Positions 37,363-46,889 of a stretch of DNA of 64,000 bases are shown piece by piece. The stretch covers positions 4,092,001 to 4,156,000 of the forward strand of contig NZ_CP059572.1 of the NCBI RefSeq assembly GCF_019175365.1, written 5' to 3'. Position numbers and translations under genes: made by a program. Positions within the stretch are counted from its first letter, which is position 1. Each line of letters opens with the position of its first letter. The notes beneath the pieces are model-generated. The model was not told the origin of the DNA. It was given only the letters and a program-made list of their open reading frames with translations, and searched no databases. The DNA is from Actinomadura graeca (GTDB lineage Bacteria; Actinomycetota; Actinomycetes; Streptosporangiales; Streptosporangiaceae).

Positions 37363-38499
37363 CTACCCGGTGGGGGTGAGCAGGACGGGGTAGCGGGTGC
37401 CGCTGCCGTTGGCGGTCTTGGTGGCGGTGGCGACGATCCGGCCGTCGTCGTTGATGCCGTGCGCGGTGAGGATGTGGTAGCCGCTGTCCGCGGGGATGAG
37501 CGTGCTGAGGTCGGTGGCGACCCCGTTCTGGTAGACGAACCCGGTGGCGACGGCCTGCCCGACGATCGTCCCACTGTCGTTGATGGCGTTGGCGACGGTG
37601 TCGCCGCGTCCCGTGCCGGGGACGTTGAGGTCGGTCACCGTGCCGTCGCGGAACACGACGGCGTGGGAGGTGCCGTTCTCCTTGCCGGTCGTGACGGTGG
37701 ACTGGCCCGCCGCCACGCCGGAGGAGTTGACGGCCCTGGCCTCGGCGTAGGTGCCGCCTGGCAGGATCCCCAGCGACCTGATCCGGCCGTCCATCCATTC
37801 GACGGCGGGGATGGTGGCGTTGCCCGCGGCGATGGCCGATCCCACGATCACCCCTTTGTCGTTGACCGCGTTCGCGCGGCCCTCGGTGCCGCCGGGCAGC
37901 GGCGGAAGCCTGGTGATCGTGGACCCGCTCACCGTCCAGGCGCTGGTGTGGCCGTCGGCCTGGAGGGTCTTGCCGACGATCAGGCCGCTCCCGTTGATGC
38001 CGGTGGCCCGCACGTCGTAGAACGATTTGTTCGGATCGATGCCGAGGTCCACGCCGGTCGCGCCCGGCCCGTCCCAGCGCGTGGGGCGGTGGACGTTGAG
38101 GACGGGGCCGCTCGTGGGGGTCAGGTAAACGTCCCCGACGGTGACGCCGTTGTCATTGATCGCGAGGGGTTCGGTGAACTGGTGGGTGTTGCCGGGATCG
38201 TCCGGCGTGGACAGGAACTGCGGCGTGCTGGTCCCGGCCTTGATGACGAACGCCTGCCCGTTCTGCGCGCCGGGCTGCCGTCCGACGCCGATGATGTCGC
38301 CCCGGTCGTTGATGCCGGTGTAGCGCTGCGCCTCGGCCGGGCCGACCGTCAGCGTGTAGTGCGGCGCCGCCGCGTGCGCCGCCGCGTGCACCGCCGTCGC
38401 GGCGCCCGCCCCGGCGACGGCCAGCGCGGCCGTACCGGCGACGGCCGCCATCCGGGACGCGGTACGTCCCACGGACCCGGAAGAGAACCCGAGCGTCAT
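37363..38499 (-). CDS. Secreted HAF-repeat protein
   Basis: 378 residues with a signal peptide (about 1-40, ending ATAVHAAAHA). The mature part is made of roughly eight repeats of about 40 residues with the core GINDxGxIVG (TGINDRGDIIGVG, LAINDNGVTVGDV, NAVNDKGVIVGSA, NAINDSGTIVGQA), as in HAF-repeat/beta-propeller-like extracellular proteins. The ATG at 38499 gives the best signal peptide; a GTG at 38517 is in frame. Function unknown, outside the cell. Confidence 0.85.
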   Translation of the reverse strand: MTLGFSSGSVGRTASRMAAVAGTAALAVAGAGAATAVHAAAHAAAPHYTLTVGPAEAQRYTGINDRGDIIGVGRQPGAQNGQAFVIKAGTSTPQFLSTPDDPGNTHQFTEPLAINDNGVTVGDVYLTPTSGPVLNVHRPTRWDGPGATGVDLGIDPNKSFYDVRATGINGSGLIVGKTLQADGHTSAWTVSGSTITRLPPLPGGTEGRANAVNDKGVIVGSAIAAGNATIPAVEWMDGRIRSLGILPGGTYAEARAVNSSGVAAGQSTVTTGKENGTSHAVVFRDGTVTDLNVPGTGRGDTVANAINDSGTIVGQAVATGFVYQNGVATDLSTLIPADSGYHILTAHGINDDGRIVATATKTANGSGTRYPVLLTPTG

Positions 38500-38526
38500 G
38501 CGAGTCAATTCGGCCACCTCTTGATC

Positions 38527-38552
38527 ACGGCCGGTCCCCTTGGACCGGCCGT
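38527..38552. terminator. Terminator of the peptide-type ABC operon
   Basis: Perfect hairpin ACGGCCGGTCC-CCTT-GGACCGGCCGT about 90 bases after the ATPase stop (minus strand) and upstream of the HAF-repeat gene. Confidence 0.65.
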
Positions 38553-38640
38553 CCGATGATCCGAGGAGACATCGCCGTCTCCCCACCAAGAGATAGGCGA
38601 GGGGGTTTCACCACCCGCGGGCCGGGACTGTGATCACTGT

Positions 38641-40416
38641 CTAGGACGGGTCGATCGAGCGCGTGCCCTGGACCAGCTCCCGGGTGTAGGGGTGCGAGGG
38701 GTGGTCGAGCACGTTGGTGACGGTGTCCAGTTCGACCACGCGGCCGTCCTTGAGGACCAGGACGCGGTCGGCGGTGTTGCGCACGACGGCGAGGTTGTGC
38801 GTCACGAACAGCATGGCCAGGCCCTCGTCGCGCTGGAGGCCGCGCAGCAGTTCCAGGATCGCGGCCTGGACGGAGACGTCGAGGGCGGAGGTCACCTCGT
38901 CGCAGATCAGGACCTCGGGACGGCAGACCAGCGCGCGGGCGATGGAGACCCGCTGTCGCTCGCCGCCCGACAGCTCGTCCGGGTAGTGGTTCATCGTGGC
39001 CCCGGACAGGCCGACGCGCTCCAGGGCCCGCTCGACGGCGGCGGTGACCGCGGCGCGGTCGTCGCGGTGGAACATCCGGTGCGTCACCGCGAGGATCTCG
39101 CCCACGGTGCGGCGCGGGTTGAGCGAGTTGAAGGGGCTCTGGAAGATGTACTGCATCGTGCGGCGGGTGCCGGCGGGGCGTGACCTGGCACGGGACGCGA
39201 GCGGGGCGCCGTGCAGGAGGATCTCCCCCCGGTGCTCGGGATGCAGCCCGATCAGGCAGCGGGACAGCGTGCTCTTGCCCGAACCCGACTCCCCCACGAC
39301 GGCCAGGCACTCGGCCTCCCGCAGCTCGAAGGAGACGTCGAAGAGCACCTGCCGGCGCCGGTAGCCCGCCCGCAGGTCCGTGACCCGCAGCACCACCGGG
39401 CCCTCCGGCGGAGGCGGGATCTCCTGGACGACCCGCTCGGCGACCTGCTTGCGTTCCCTGACGCGGGTGCAGCGGACCTCCCGGCCGCCGACGGGCACCG
39501 CCTCGGGCGGCCCGCCCGAGGCGCAGGCGTCGACGGCGATCGGGCAGCGGGGATGGAACGGGCAGCCGCCGGGCCGGCGTCCCGGCGGCGCGGTGTCGCC
39601 CGGAATGGTGGCGAGGACGGTGCGGACGCGGACGTCGGGCACCGAGCCCAGCAGCGCCTGCGTGTAGGGGTGGGCCGGATCGGCGAACACCTCGCGGACC
39701 GGGCCGGCCTCGACGATCCGCCCCGCGTACATGACCAGCACTCGGTCGGCGATGCCGGCGACCAGCGACAGGTCATGGGTGACGTAGAGCGCGGCGATCG
39801 AGTGCGCGTCGCACAGCCGCCGGACGATGGCGAGGACGCGGGTCTCCGTCGTCACGTCCAGGCCGGTGGTCGGCTCGTCGAGGACGAGCACGGCCGGGGT
39901 GAGGATCAGCGCCATGGCGATGCCGACGCGCTGCTGCTGCCCGCCCGAGAGCTGGTGCGGGTAGCGGGCCTGGAACCCGGCGTCGGACGGCAGGCCGACC
40001 TCCTCCAGCACGGCCCGGATCCGGGAGCGGATCTCCGCCCTGGACGTCGCGGGCTCGTGCGCCTCGACGACCTCGCCGAGCTGGCGCGCCACGCTCAGCG
40101 CGGGGTTGAGCGCGGCGGCGGGATCCTGGGGGACGTAGGCGACGGTCCGGCCGCGCAGCGCCCGGCGCCCCTGGTCGCCTAGCGCCAGCAGGTCGGTGCC
40201 CGTCACCTCGACGCTCCCGCCGGCGATCCGCGCGCCGCGCCGGGCGTAGGCGAGCAGCGCCATGCCGACGGTCGTCTTCCCGGAGCCGGACTCGCCGACC
40301 AGTCCGACGATCTCCCCCGGGCGGAGCGCGAGCGTGACCTCGTCCACGATGTCGTGGCCGGCGGAGACCTCCACCCGCAGGCCGCGGACCGCGGCGATCC
40401 CCTCGTCGATGGTCAT
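38641..40416 (-). CDS. Dual-ATPase subunit of peptide/nickel-type ABC importer (DppD-DppF fusion)
   Basis: 591 residues, two complete ATPase domains in one chain. Domain 1 (about 8-260) has GESGSGKTT, LSGGQQQRVG and VLVLDEPTTGLD; it ends with the oligopeptide-family extension GCPFHPRCP. Domain 2 (about 340-585) has GESGSGKST, LSGGERQRVS and LICDEVTSALD. It powers the permeases just upstream; its ATG lies seven bases after the DppC-like stop. Fused DppDF is a common actinobacterial form. It is the last gene of the operon, followed by a hairpin. Confidence 0.95.
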   Translation of the reverse strand: MTIDEGIAAVRGLRVEVSAGHDIVDEVTLALRPGEIVGLVGESGSGKTTVGMALLAYARRGARIAGGSVEVTGTDLLALGDQGRRALRGRTVAYVPQDPAAALNPALSVARQLGEVVEAHEPATSRAEIRSRIRAVLEEVGLPSDAGFQARYPHQLSGGQQQRVGIAMALILTPAVLVLDEPTTGLDVTTETRVLAIVRRLCDAHSIAALYVTHDLSLVAGIADRVLVMYAGRIVEAGPVREVFADPAHPYTQALLGSVPDVRVRTVLATIPGDTAPPGRRPGGCPFHPRCPIAVDACASGGPPEAVPVGGREVRCTRVRERKQVAERVVQEIPPPPEGPVVLRVTDLRAGYRRRQVLFDVSFELREAECLAVVGESGSGKSTLSRCLIGLHPEHRGEILLHGAPLASRARSRPAGTRRTMQYIFQSPFNSLNPRRTVGEILAVTHRMFHRDDRAAVTAAVERALERVGLSGATMNHYPDELSGGERQRVSIARALVCRPEVLICDEVTSALDVSVQAAILELLRGLQRDEGLAMLFVTHNLAVVRNTADRVLVLKDGRVVELDTVTNVLDHPSHPYTRELVQGTRSIDPS

Positions 40417-40423
40417 GGGCCGG

Positions 40424-41338
40424 TCACGCTCCGTTCTCGCGGTCCAGGCCCGCCACCGAGCGGGACATGCCCTCCGCGACCAGGTTGACGCCGAAGGCGA
40501 AGATCGCGATGCACAGCACCGGGACGATGACGGCCGGTGGCTGCGCGGCCATGCCGTCCCGCCCCTCGTTGATCATCAGCCCCCAGTCGGCGGTGGGCGG
40601 CCGGATGCCCGCGCCGAGCACGCTGAGCCCGGCGACCGCGGCGATCGACCAGACGACGCGGAGCCCGAACTCCACGGTCAGCGGGGTGAACACGTTCGGC
40701 AGGATCTCGCCGAGCAGGATCCGGCGCCGCGGCATCCCGAGCGCCTCCGCGGAGCCGACGAACTCGCGCCGCGCGACCTCGGCGGTGACGCCGCGGGTGA
40801 CCCGCGCGACCTGCGGGGCGTGCGCGATGCCGATGAGCAGCACGAGCAGCCACAGCCGCATCCCGAGCAGCGACACGAACAGCATCGCGAAGACGATGAC
40901 CGGCAGGGCCAGCACGACGTCCCCGATCCGCATGATCAGCTCGTCGAGCCAGCCGCCGGCGTATCCGGCGACCAGGCCGGCGCCGGCCCCCAGCAGCATG
41001 CCGAGCGCCGCGGACGCGAGCGACATCCAGACCAGCAGCCTGCCGCCGCCCAGCACCCGCGAGAGGACGTCGCGGCCGAGCTGGTCGGTGCCGAGCGGGG
41101 CCGCGCCGGACGGCCCGGCGAAGGGGGCGCCCACGAACTCGCTCGGGCTGTGCGGCGCCACGAAAGGTCCCGCGAACGCGAGCACCACGATGAAGAGGGT
41201 GAGCGCCAGGCCCACCCGGACCCGCGTGGAGGCCAGGAGGCGCCGCCGCTTGGCGGGCCGCCGCCGGGGCCCGGATGCGGTCGTGGAGGTGGATGCGGTC
41301 GTGGAGACGGACGCGGGGTCCGTTGCCCGCGGGGTCAT
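40424..41338 (-). CDS. Peptide/nickel-type ABC permease, DppC-like
   Basis: 304 residues. A polar Ser/Thr-rich N-terminus precedes the OppC-type first span, PFVAPHSPSEF and the family marker PLGTDQLGRDVLSRVLGGGR. The EAA loop reads AEALGMPRRRILLGEILPNV. The ATG at 41338 overlaps the DppB-like stop (ATGA). Confidence 0.93.
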   Translation of the reverse strand: MTPRATDPASVSTTASTSTTASGPRRRPAKRRRLLASTRVRVGLALTLFIVVLAFAGPFVAPHSPSEFVGAPFAGPSGAAPLGTDQLGRDVLSRVLGGGRLLVWMSLASAALGMLLGAGAGLVAGYAGGWLDELIMRIGDVVLALPVIVFAMLFVSLLGMRLWLLVLLIGIAHAPQVARVTRGVTAEVARREFVGSAEALGMPRRRILLGEILPNVFTPLTVEFGLRVVWSIAAVAGLSVLGAGIRPPTADWGLMINEGRDGMAAQPPAVIVPVLCIAIFAFGVNLVAEGMSRSVAGLDRENGA

Positions 41339-42363
41339 CGCGTCCTCAGTCTCGGGGTGAAGTAGGCGGTCAGCACGTCGGCGATGAGGTTGAACAGCAC
41401 GTAGCAGGCGGCGAACAGCAGCACGATCGCCTGGATGACCGGCAGGTCACGCTGGTTGACGGCGGTCTGGAGCTGGCTGCCGAGGCCCGGGTACTGGAAG
41501 ACGTACTCCACGATCACGACACCGCCGAGCAGGTAGGCGAGGGAGAGGGCGGTGCCCTGGATGGCGGGGACGAGGCCGTTGCGCAGCGCGTGCCTGAGCA
41601 GGACCACGCGCGGGCTGAGCCCCTTGAGCCGGGCCATCATGACGTAGTCGGAGTCGAGCGCCTCGATGAGCGACGCGCGGACGAGGCGCGCCAGGTAGGG
41701 CACAACGGCCAGGGTCAGCGTCGCGACGGGCAGCACCAACACCTCCGGTACGGCCAGGGCGGTGCTGCCGGGTTCGACGAGCGACACGGCCGGCAGCACC
41801 GGGAGGACGGTGGTGGAGAACAGCATGACCAGCACCAGCGCGGTGACGAACTCGGGCAGCCCCGCGAGGGTCACCGACACGGCGTTGACGATGCCGTCGA
41901 GGACGCCCCTCGGACGCAGCGCCGCCGCCGCGCCCACCGCGACCGACAGCGGCACCGACACCAGCGCCGACACCGCGAGCAGCGTCAGCGAGTTCCCCGC
42001 CCGCCATCCGACGGTCGTGGAGACCGGTTCGCCCGCCGCGAGGGACCGGCCGAGGTCGAGGCTGATGAGCCGGCCCGTCCAGTGCAGGTACTGCGTGACG
42101 ACCGGCTCGTCCAGGCCGAGTTCCCCGCGCAGCGCCGCCACCTGCGCCGGGGACGCGGTCGGGCCGAGGACGGCCCGGGCCGCGTCGCCCGGCAGCAGGG
42201 TGGTCGCCAGGAAGACGACCATGGAGACGGCGGCCAGGGTGAGCACCCCGAAGACGAGCCGCCGCAACAGCCACAGGTGCCGGCCGCGCCATCGGGGCCG
42301 GGTGGCGGGCGGGCCGGCCGTGGCGGGGGTGCGCGCCACGTCGGCCACCGTCTCGTCGCTCAT
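41335..42363 (-). CDS. Peptide/nickel-type ABC permease, DppB-like
   Basis: 342 residues. LLRRLVFGVLTLAAVSMVVFL is the OppB/DppB first span; LLPGDAARAVLG and LGLDEPVVTQYLHWTGRLISLDLGRSL are characteristic of DppB. The EAA loop is ARLKGLSPRVVLLRHALRNGLVP. The ATG at 42363 follows AGAAGGAGGG. It forms the translocation path with DppC. No substrate hint beyond the binding protein. Confidence 0.93.
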   Translation of the reverse strand: MSDETVADVARTPATAGPPATRPRWRGRHLWLLRRLVFGVLTLAAVSMVVFLATTLLPGDAARAVLGPTASPAQVAALRGELGLDEPVVTQYLHWTGRLISLDLGRSLAAGEPVSTTVGWRAGNSLTLLAVSALVSVPLSVAVGAAAALRPRGVLDGIVNAVSVTLAGLPEFVTALVLVMLFSTTVLPVLPAVSLVEPGSTALAVPEVLVLPVATLTLAVVPYLARLVRASLIEALDSDYVMMARLKGLSPRVVLLRHALRNGLVPAIQGTALSLAYLLGGVVIVEYVFQYPGLGSQLQTAVNQRDLPVIQAIVLLFAACYVLFNLIADVLTAYFTPRLRTR

Positions 42364-42396
42364 GCTGCCCTCCTTCTCGGGTCGGCGCCGCGGCGG

Positions 42397-42687
42397 TCAG
42401 CCGAGCCGCACGACGTCCCGGACCTCGTCTGCGGACGCGACGCCGAGCGCCGCCTCGAACGCGTCGATCGCGGGCTGCGCCTCGGCCTTGAAGGCCGCGT
42501 ACGCCTCGCGGCTGGGGTACTCGTCGTAGTCGGTGAACTCGCCGTCCCCGAGCAGGCGGAACAGGAACCGGCCGCCGTGCTTCTCCAGGAGCGGGCGGAT
42601 GGCTCCGAGCAGGTGGGGGTTCTCGGCGGCGATCCGGTCGGCCTCGTCGGAGGACATGGGGAAGGTGATGGTGACCATGACGGACAT
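42397..42687 (-). CDS. Small protein of unknown function (possible ABM/EthD-like fold)
   Basis: 96 residues, beginning MSVMVTITFPMSS and containing GRFLFRLLGDGEFTDYDEYPSREAYAAF. The mix of a short first strand, helix, then FxxYDEY and helix resembles small dimeric alpha-beta-barrel proteins, but I cannot name the family. The ATG follows GGAG. It sits within the ABC operon between the binding protein and the DppB-like gene, which is unusual and suggests a role in using the imported compound. Confidence 0.7.
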   Translation of the reverse strand: MSVMVTITFPMSSDEADRIAAENPHLLGAIRPLLEKHGGRFLFRLLGDGEFTDYDEYPSREAYAAFKAEAQPAIDAFEAALGVASADEVRDVVRLG

Positions 42688-42766
42688 GGAGACTCCTGTC
42701 TGGTGATCGGTGCCCGGGATCGGCGGGTACGGGTGGGGGTCCTCGGAGCCGGCGGCGCGTCCCCGG

Positions 42767-44347
42767 TCAAGCGGTGAAACCGACCTTGCCGAGGAGGCGG
42801 GTCATCCCGAAGCCGGTCAGGTCCTTCTCGGGGAAGCCCGCGACCTTCTTGTTGTAGGCGCCGAGCGTGTTCGGGAAGACGGGGATGATCCAGCCGCCCC
42901 GCTCGAAGAGGATCCGCTGCATCTCGTGCAGGTGCTCCTTGCGCTTGGCCGCGTCGAACTCGGCCGACGCCTTCTCCCAGAGGGCGGCGTACTCGGGGTC
43001 CTTGAAGTGGCTTTCGTTGATGCTGGCCCGCGGGCCGTCGTTCAGCGACGAGGTGGTGAGGATGGCGCTCGCGGGATAGGTGTCGACCGCGAAGTCCCAC
43101 TGGAGGTAGTTGGGGCCGAACAGGGTCGCGGAGTCGAGCACGTTGACCTTGACGTTCAGCCCGATCCTGGCGGCGTTCTCGGCGAGGACCTGGCAGGTGG
43201 CGATGAGGCCCGGGCCGAGGTCGGCGGTGTTGAGGGTGAGGGTCGCGCCCTGCTTGCCCGCCTCCCGCACCAGCGCCCTGGCCTTGGCCAGGTCGTTGGC
43301 GCGGACCAGGTCGGTGGCCAGGTCCGGGTCGTAGCGGCCGTAGAGGTCGTTACCGGCCTGGGCGTATCCGCCGTACGCGGAGAGGACGACCCGCTTGCGG
43401 TCGAGGCAGAGCCGCAGGGCCTGGCGGAGCCGCACGTCCGCGAGGGCCCCGGAGTCGACCCGCATGGTGATCGGGTAGAAGAACCCGGCCTCGGAGTTGA
43501 AGACGACGAGGTCGGAGCGGCCCTTGGCCTGGGCGATCTGCGCGGCGGTCAGCCCGATGACCGCGTCCATCTGCCCGGAGACCAGCGCGTTGTACCGGGC
43601 GCTGTCGCTGCCCAGGAGCGTCGCGGTGACACCGTCGAGGAAGGCCGCGTCCCCGTGGTAGTTGGGGTGGCGTTCGAACGTCGCGTTGACGCCGGCGGTG
43701 AAGCCGGTGCATTTGAACGGGCCCGTCCCGACCGGCTTCTTCGGGTCGTAGCCGACCGGGACGATGCCGAACGCCTGGCCGTCGCCGATGGCCTGGTCGA
43801 ACCAGGCGGTGGGACGGGCCAGGGCGAACCGGACGGTCCGCTCGTCCATCGCCCGCATCGACGCGATCATGCCGATCTGGCCCGCGCCCGTGGCGTGCGT
43901 CTTGTGGTCCAGCATCCGCTCGAAGCTGTGGATGACGTCCTCGGCGGTGAGCGTCTTGCCGTTGTGGAACTCCACGCCCTGCTTGACCCGGATCGTCCAT
44001 TGGTCGCCCTCGGCGTTGTGCTCGATGCTCTCGGCGAGCTGCCTGGCCAGCTTGAAGTCCGGGTCGACGAAGGTGATCCCCTCGTAGATCGCCGCGGCGA
44101 CGACCCCCGACATGGTGTCGAGCTGGACGTGGGCGTCGGTGCCGGACGAGGCGCCGCCGCCGGAGAAGCCGAGCCGGAGCCGCCCGCCCCGGACGGGTTT
44201 CCCGGTCGGGCGTGCCGAGGACGCCGTGGAGCCCCCCGAGCAGGCGGCCAGCAGCGGTGCCGCGGTCATCGCCGCGCCGCCGAGGCCGATCGTACGCAGC
44301 AGGTCGCGGCGTCCCAGGCCGTCCTGGCCCGCGAGCCGGTCGTTCAT
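42767..44347 (-). CDS. ABC substrate-binding lipoprotein, family 5
   Basis: 526 residues. The signal peptide has a Tat-like twin arginine (GRRDLLRTIG) and a lipobox LLAAC at about residue 36. The mature protein has the family-5 signature region LARQLAESIEHNAEGDQWTIRVKQGVEF with FHNGKTLTAEDV. It delivers substrate (oligopeptide, nickel chelate, opine or similar) to the DppBC-like permease. First gene of the transport operon, 33 bases after the flavin monooxygenase on the same strand, so both may be cotranscribed. Confidence 0.93.
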   Translation of the reverse strand: MNDRLAGQDGLGRRDLLRTIGLGGAAMTAAPLLAACSGGSTASSARPTGKPVRGGRLRLGFSGGGASSGTDAHVQLDTMSGVVAAAIYEGITFVDPDFKLARQLAESIEHNAEGDQWTIRVKQGVEFHNGKTLTAEDVIHSFERMLDHKTHATGAGQIGMIASMRAMDERTVRFALARPTAWFDQAIGDGQAFGIVPVGYDPKKPVGTGPFKCTGFTAGVNATFERHPNYHGDAAFLDGVTATLLGSDSARYNALVSGQMDAVIGLTAAQIAQAKGRSDLVVFNSEAGFFYPITMRVDSGALADVRLRQALRLCLDRKRVVLSAYGGYAQAGNDLYGRYDPDLATDLVRANDLAKARALVREAGKQGATLTLNTADLGPGLIATCQVLAENAARIGLNVKVNVLDSATLFGPNYLQWDFAVDTYPASAILTTSSLNDGPRASINESHFKDPEYAALWEKASAEFDAAKRKEHLHEMQRILFERGGWIIPVFPNTLGAYNKKVAGFPEKDLTGFGMTRLLGKVGFTA

Positions 44348-44380
44348 GAGGACCTCCGGGGTGGGGAGAGGCTGATCTGA

Positions 44381-45760
44381 TCAGGTCGCGGCGAGGGAGC
44401 GGAGGTAGGCGCCGGCAGCGGCGGCGGCCATCCGCTCCAGCTGGTCGGCGCGCGTGCAGGTGGCGACCATGTCGCGGAAGTAGCGCTGCATCGCCTGGCC
44501 GTCGGCGGCGGCGCTGGAGCTGGAGTTGCGGAGGAGGAGCCCGACCGCGTCGTAGGCGAGCTGCTCGGAGGCGAAGTACATGTCGTTGAGGCGGGCGCCC
44601 TTGTCGCGGCTGAAGGGGTCGCTTCCCTCGACCGAGAGGCGCGCGTACTCCTCGTACAGCTGGCCGCCCCGGACCGAGATCGCCGCGGCGGCGTCGGCCC
44701 AGGCCAGCCCCATCCCGAGCCAGCGCTGGTAGTCGGGGTGCTCCGCGCGCAGGACGGTCTCGGCGTGGTGCGGGACGGTCGAGGTGGTGATGATCCGGAC
44801 GTACTCGTCGACGGCGGCCATCGCGGTGCCCGCCGTGATCGCGGCGATCTCGCCCTCGGCGAACCCTTCGAAGGTGCCGCCGTAGACGGGGTTGCCGTGG
44901 AGTTCCGAGCCCGCGGTGGGCCCGGCGGACTCGTCGAACCACGTGCAGTCCACGGCGAAGTGGTCGGGGACGAAGGCACCGTCCAGGACGACGCTGTTGG
45001 AGCCGCTGCCCTTCATGCCGATGATGCCGCCCCAGTCGTCCAGGATCGTGTAGTCGCCGCCGGGCACCACGAACCAGCAGAAGCGGTCGGGCGCGTCCGG
45101 CTCGACGCCGGGAAAGGTGCCGAACCCCATGAAGTGGGTGGAGTACGGGACGCCCGAGCAGTACCGCCACTTGCCGGAGACCTTGTAGCCGCCCGGCACG
45201 CGCTCGATCACGGTGTTCTGCCCGTTGCCGCTGGCGGGGCTCACGAGCTGGCCGTGCAGGCCGAAGATCTCCCGCTGGGCGCGCTCGGAGAAGTAGGAGC
45301 CGACCTGGAGGGCGTGGCCGGCGCCGAGGCACAGGCACCACGCGGTCGACGGGCATCCGCGCGCCACCTCGGCGATCAGCCGGTAGAACGCGGGGACGCC
45401 GAGCTCCAGGCCGCCGAACCGGCGGGGCTGGAGCATCCGGTAGAAGCCCGCCTCCCAGAACGCGTCGTGCGTCTCGGGCGAGTAGGTCCCGCGGTCCTCG
45501 GTGGCCTGCTGCTCGGCGCGCAGCAGCGGGCGCAGCTCGGCGGCCCGCGCCAGCAGACCGGCCAGCACGGCGTCGGAGCCGCCGTCGGAACCACCGTCGG
45601 AGCCTCTGTTGCAGCCACTGTCGGAGCCGTCACCGGAGGGGGTGCCGGTCCTGTTCCCGGGAGCCGCCCCCGTGCTGGAGACCGGGCCGGGCGGCGGCTC
45701 GCCGGGGGCGGCGCCGACGCCGCCTTGGCCGGTCCGTGCGCGGATCGGTGCTCTGGTCAC
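44381..45760 (-). CDS. Acyl-CoA-dehydrogenase-fold flavin monooxygenase (first copy)
   Basis: 459 residues. A low-complexity N-terminus (about 1-65; Gly/Ser/Pro-rich, including GGSDGGSD) precedes an ACAD-fold domain like HsaA/HpaB-C2-type FMNH2-dependent monooxygenases: RMLQPRRFGGLELGVPAFYRLIAEVARGCPSTAW, YKVSGKWRYCSGV, GSGSNSVVLDGAFVPD. Such enzymes hydroxylate aromatics using flavin from a separate reductase. GTG at 45760 chosen for GGAAGG seven bases ahead. It heads the peptide-type transporter genes. Confidence 0.85.
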   Translation of the reverse strand: MTRAPIRARTGQGGVGAAPGEPPPGPVSSTGAAPGNRTGTPSGDGSDSGCNRGSDGGSDGGSDAVLAGLLARAAELRPLLRAEQQATEDRGTYSPETHDAFWEAGFYRMLQPRRFGGLELGVPAFYRLIAEVARGCPSTAWCLCLGAGHALQVGSYFSERAQREIFGLHGQLVSPASGNGQNTVIERVPGGYKVSGKWRYCSGVPYSTHFMGFGTFPGVEPDAPDRFCWFVVPGGDYTILDDWGGIIGMKGSGSNSVVLDGAFVPDHFAVDCTWFDESAGPTAGSELHGNPVYGGTFEGFAEGEIAAITAGTAMAAVDEYVRIITTSTVPHHAETVLRAEHPDYQRWLGMGLAWADAAAAISVRGGQLYEEYARLSVEGSDPFSRDKGARLNDMYFASEQLAYDAVGLLLRNSSSSAAADGQAMQRYFRDMVATCTRADQLERMAAAAAGAYLRSLAAT

Positions 45761-46004
45761 CACACGTCCTTCCCGAGGTGTCCCGCCTGGGCGGGGCGGG
45801 GCTGATGGTGTGGTGAATGCTGCATCGCGAGCCGGTGACCAGGCCATGTGCGCCCGACCAGCCTTGCGGGGACCGGTTGGGCGGCGGCACAGCGCCCACG
45901 CGGCACCGTGCCGCTACAGTGCGGGAAGGAGGGGGCGGCCCGTGGGCTTGGGGAACGCCCCACCCCGCTCCCCTTCCGCAAGCCCCTCTCCTTGAACGGT
46001 GCGT

Positions 46005-46802
46005 ATGAAGCCTTCGACGGGTCCTGCCTGGCTGGTTCTCGCGTCGTCGGAGCCGTCCGCGGCCGCCTCGTTCTACCGGGCCTTCCTGGACTGGTCGTTC
46101 GAGGACGGCGGGGCCGGGGGCCTGAGGGTGGCGCGGCCCGGCGGCGAGGCGTTCGGGGAGATCCTCGACGCGGGCGGCGCGCCCGTCGCCGGTGCGCCCG
46201 CCGACCACTGGACGGTGTGCTTCGGCGTCGCGGCGCTGGACCCGGCGCTGGAGGCGGTGGCACCGTGGGCGCCCCGGGTGGCCCGTCCGGTGGACCTCGA
46301 CGGCCGTCCCGGCGCGATGGTGACCGATCCCCGGGGGGCCGTGTTCGGGCTGGTCGAGTCGGACCCGGGCCAGGTGCGTCCGCAGCGGTGCCCGTACCAC
46401 TGCGAGCTCGCCACCGACGATCTGCCGCTGGCCGAGCGTTTCTACTCGGCGGTGCTCGGCGCGGGCATCCGCCCGGTCGAAGACGACATCTTCGACTTCC
46501 GTGGCCTGTCCACACCCGACGGCCTCTCCCTGGGCGGGATGCTGGACGTCCGGGAGTTCCACCCGAGCCCGATCGCCCCGCACTGGGTGCCCTACTTCTA
46601 CGTGGAGGACGTCGACGCGGAGGCGATGCGGGCCGTCGAGCTCGGCGGCCTTATGCGGATACCCCCCGACACCTCGCCGTTCGACCGGTACGCGCTGCTC
46701 ACCGATCCGAGCGGCACGCTGTTCGGGCTGTCCGACGAGCACATGCGGACGACCGGCCCGCGGCGCGGAGGCCGCGCGGCGGACGGCTCGGGCCGCCGCT
46801 GA
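46005..46802 (+). CDS. Two-domain VOC protein
   Basis: 265 residues with two vicinal-oxygen-chelate domains: first about 8-125 (SSEPSAAASFYRAFLDWSFED, AMVTDPRGAVFGLVE), second about 128-250 (CELATDDLPLAERFYSAVLGAG, ALLTDPSGTLFGLSD). This resembles hydroxylase-type VOC proteins such as CFP-30B; enzymatic role uncertain. ATG at 46005; a GTG at 45999 is also possible; neither has a good ribosome-binding site. Divergent from the first flavin monooxygenase. Confidence 0.82.
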   Translation: MKPSTGPAWLVLASSEPSAAASFYRAFLDWSFEDGGAGGLRVARPGGEAFGEILDAGGAPVAGAPADHWTVCFGVAALDPALEAVAPWAPRVARPVDLDGRPGAMVTDPRGAVFGLVESDPGQVRPQRCPYHCELATDDLPLAERFYSAVLGAGIRPVEDDIFDFRGLSTPDGLSLGGMLDVREFHPSPIAPHWVPYFYVEDVDAEAMRAVELGGLMRIPPDTSPFDRYALLTDPSGTLFGLSDEHMRTTGPRRGGRAADGSGRR

Positions 46803-46889
46803 GGCACTGTCCCGCGGACCAGCCTTCGCCGAAGCCGCTGGTCCCGGGCCCATGGCGGGGCGCGCCCCGGTTCACGACACTCGGGTGGC

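Noticed and set aside
38641..40416. Frameshift fusion of two ATPase genes
   Set aside because: Both domains are complete in one frame with a normal linker; natural DppD-DppF fusions are common in actinobacteria.
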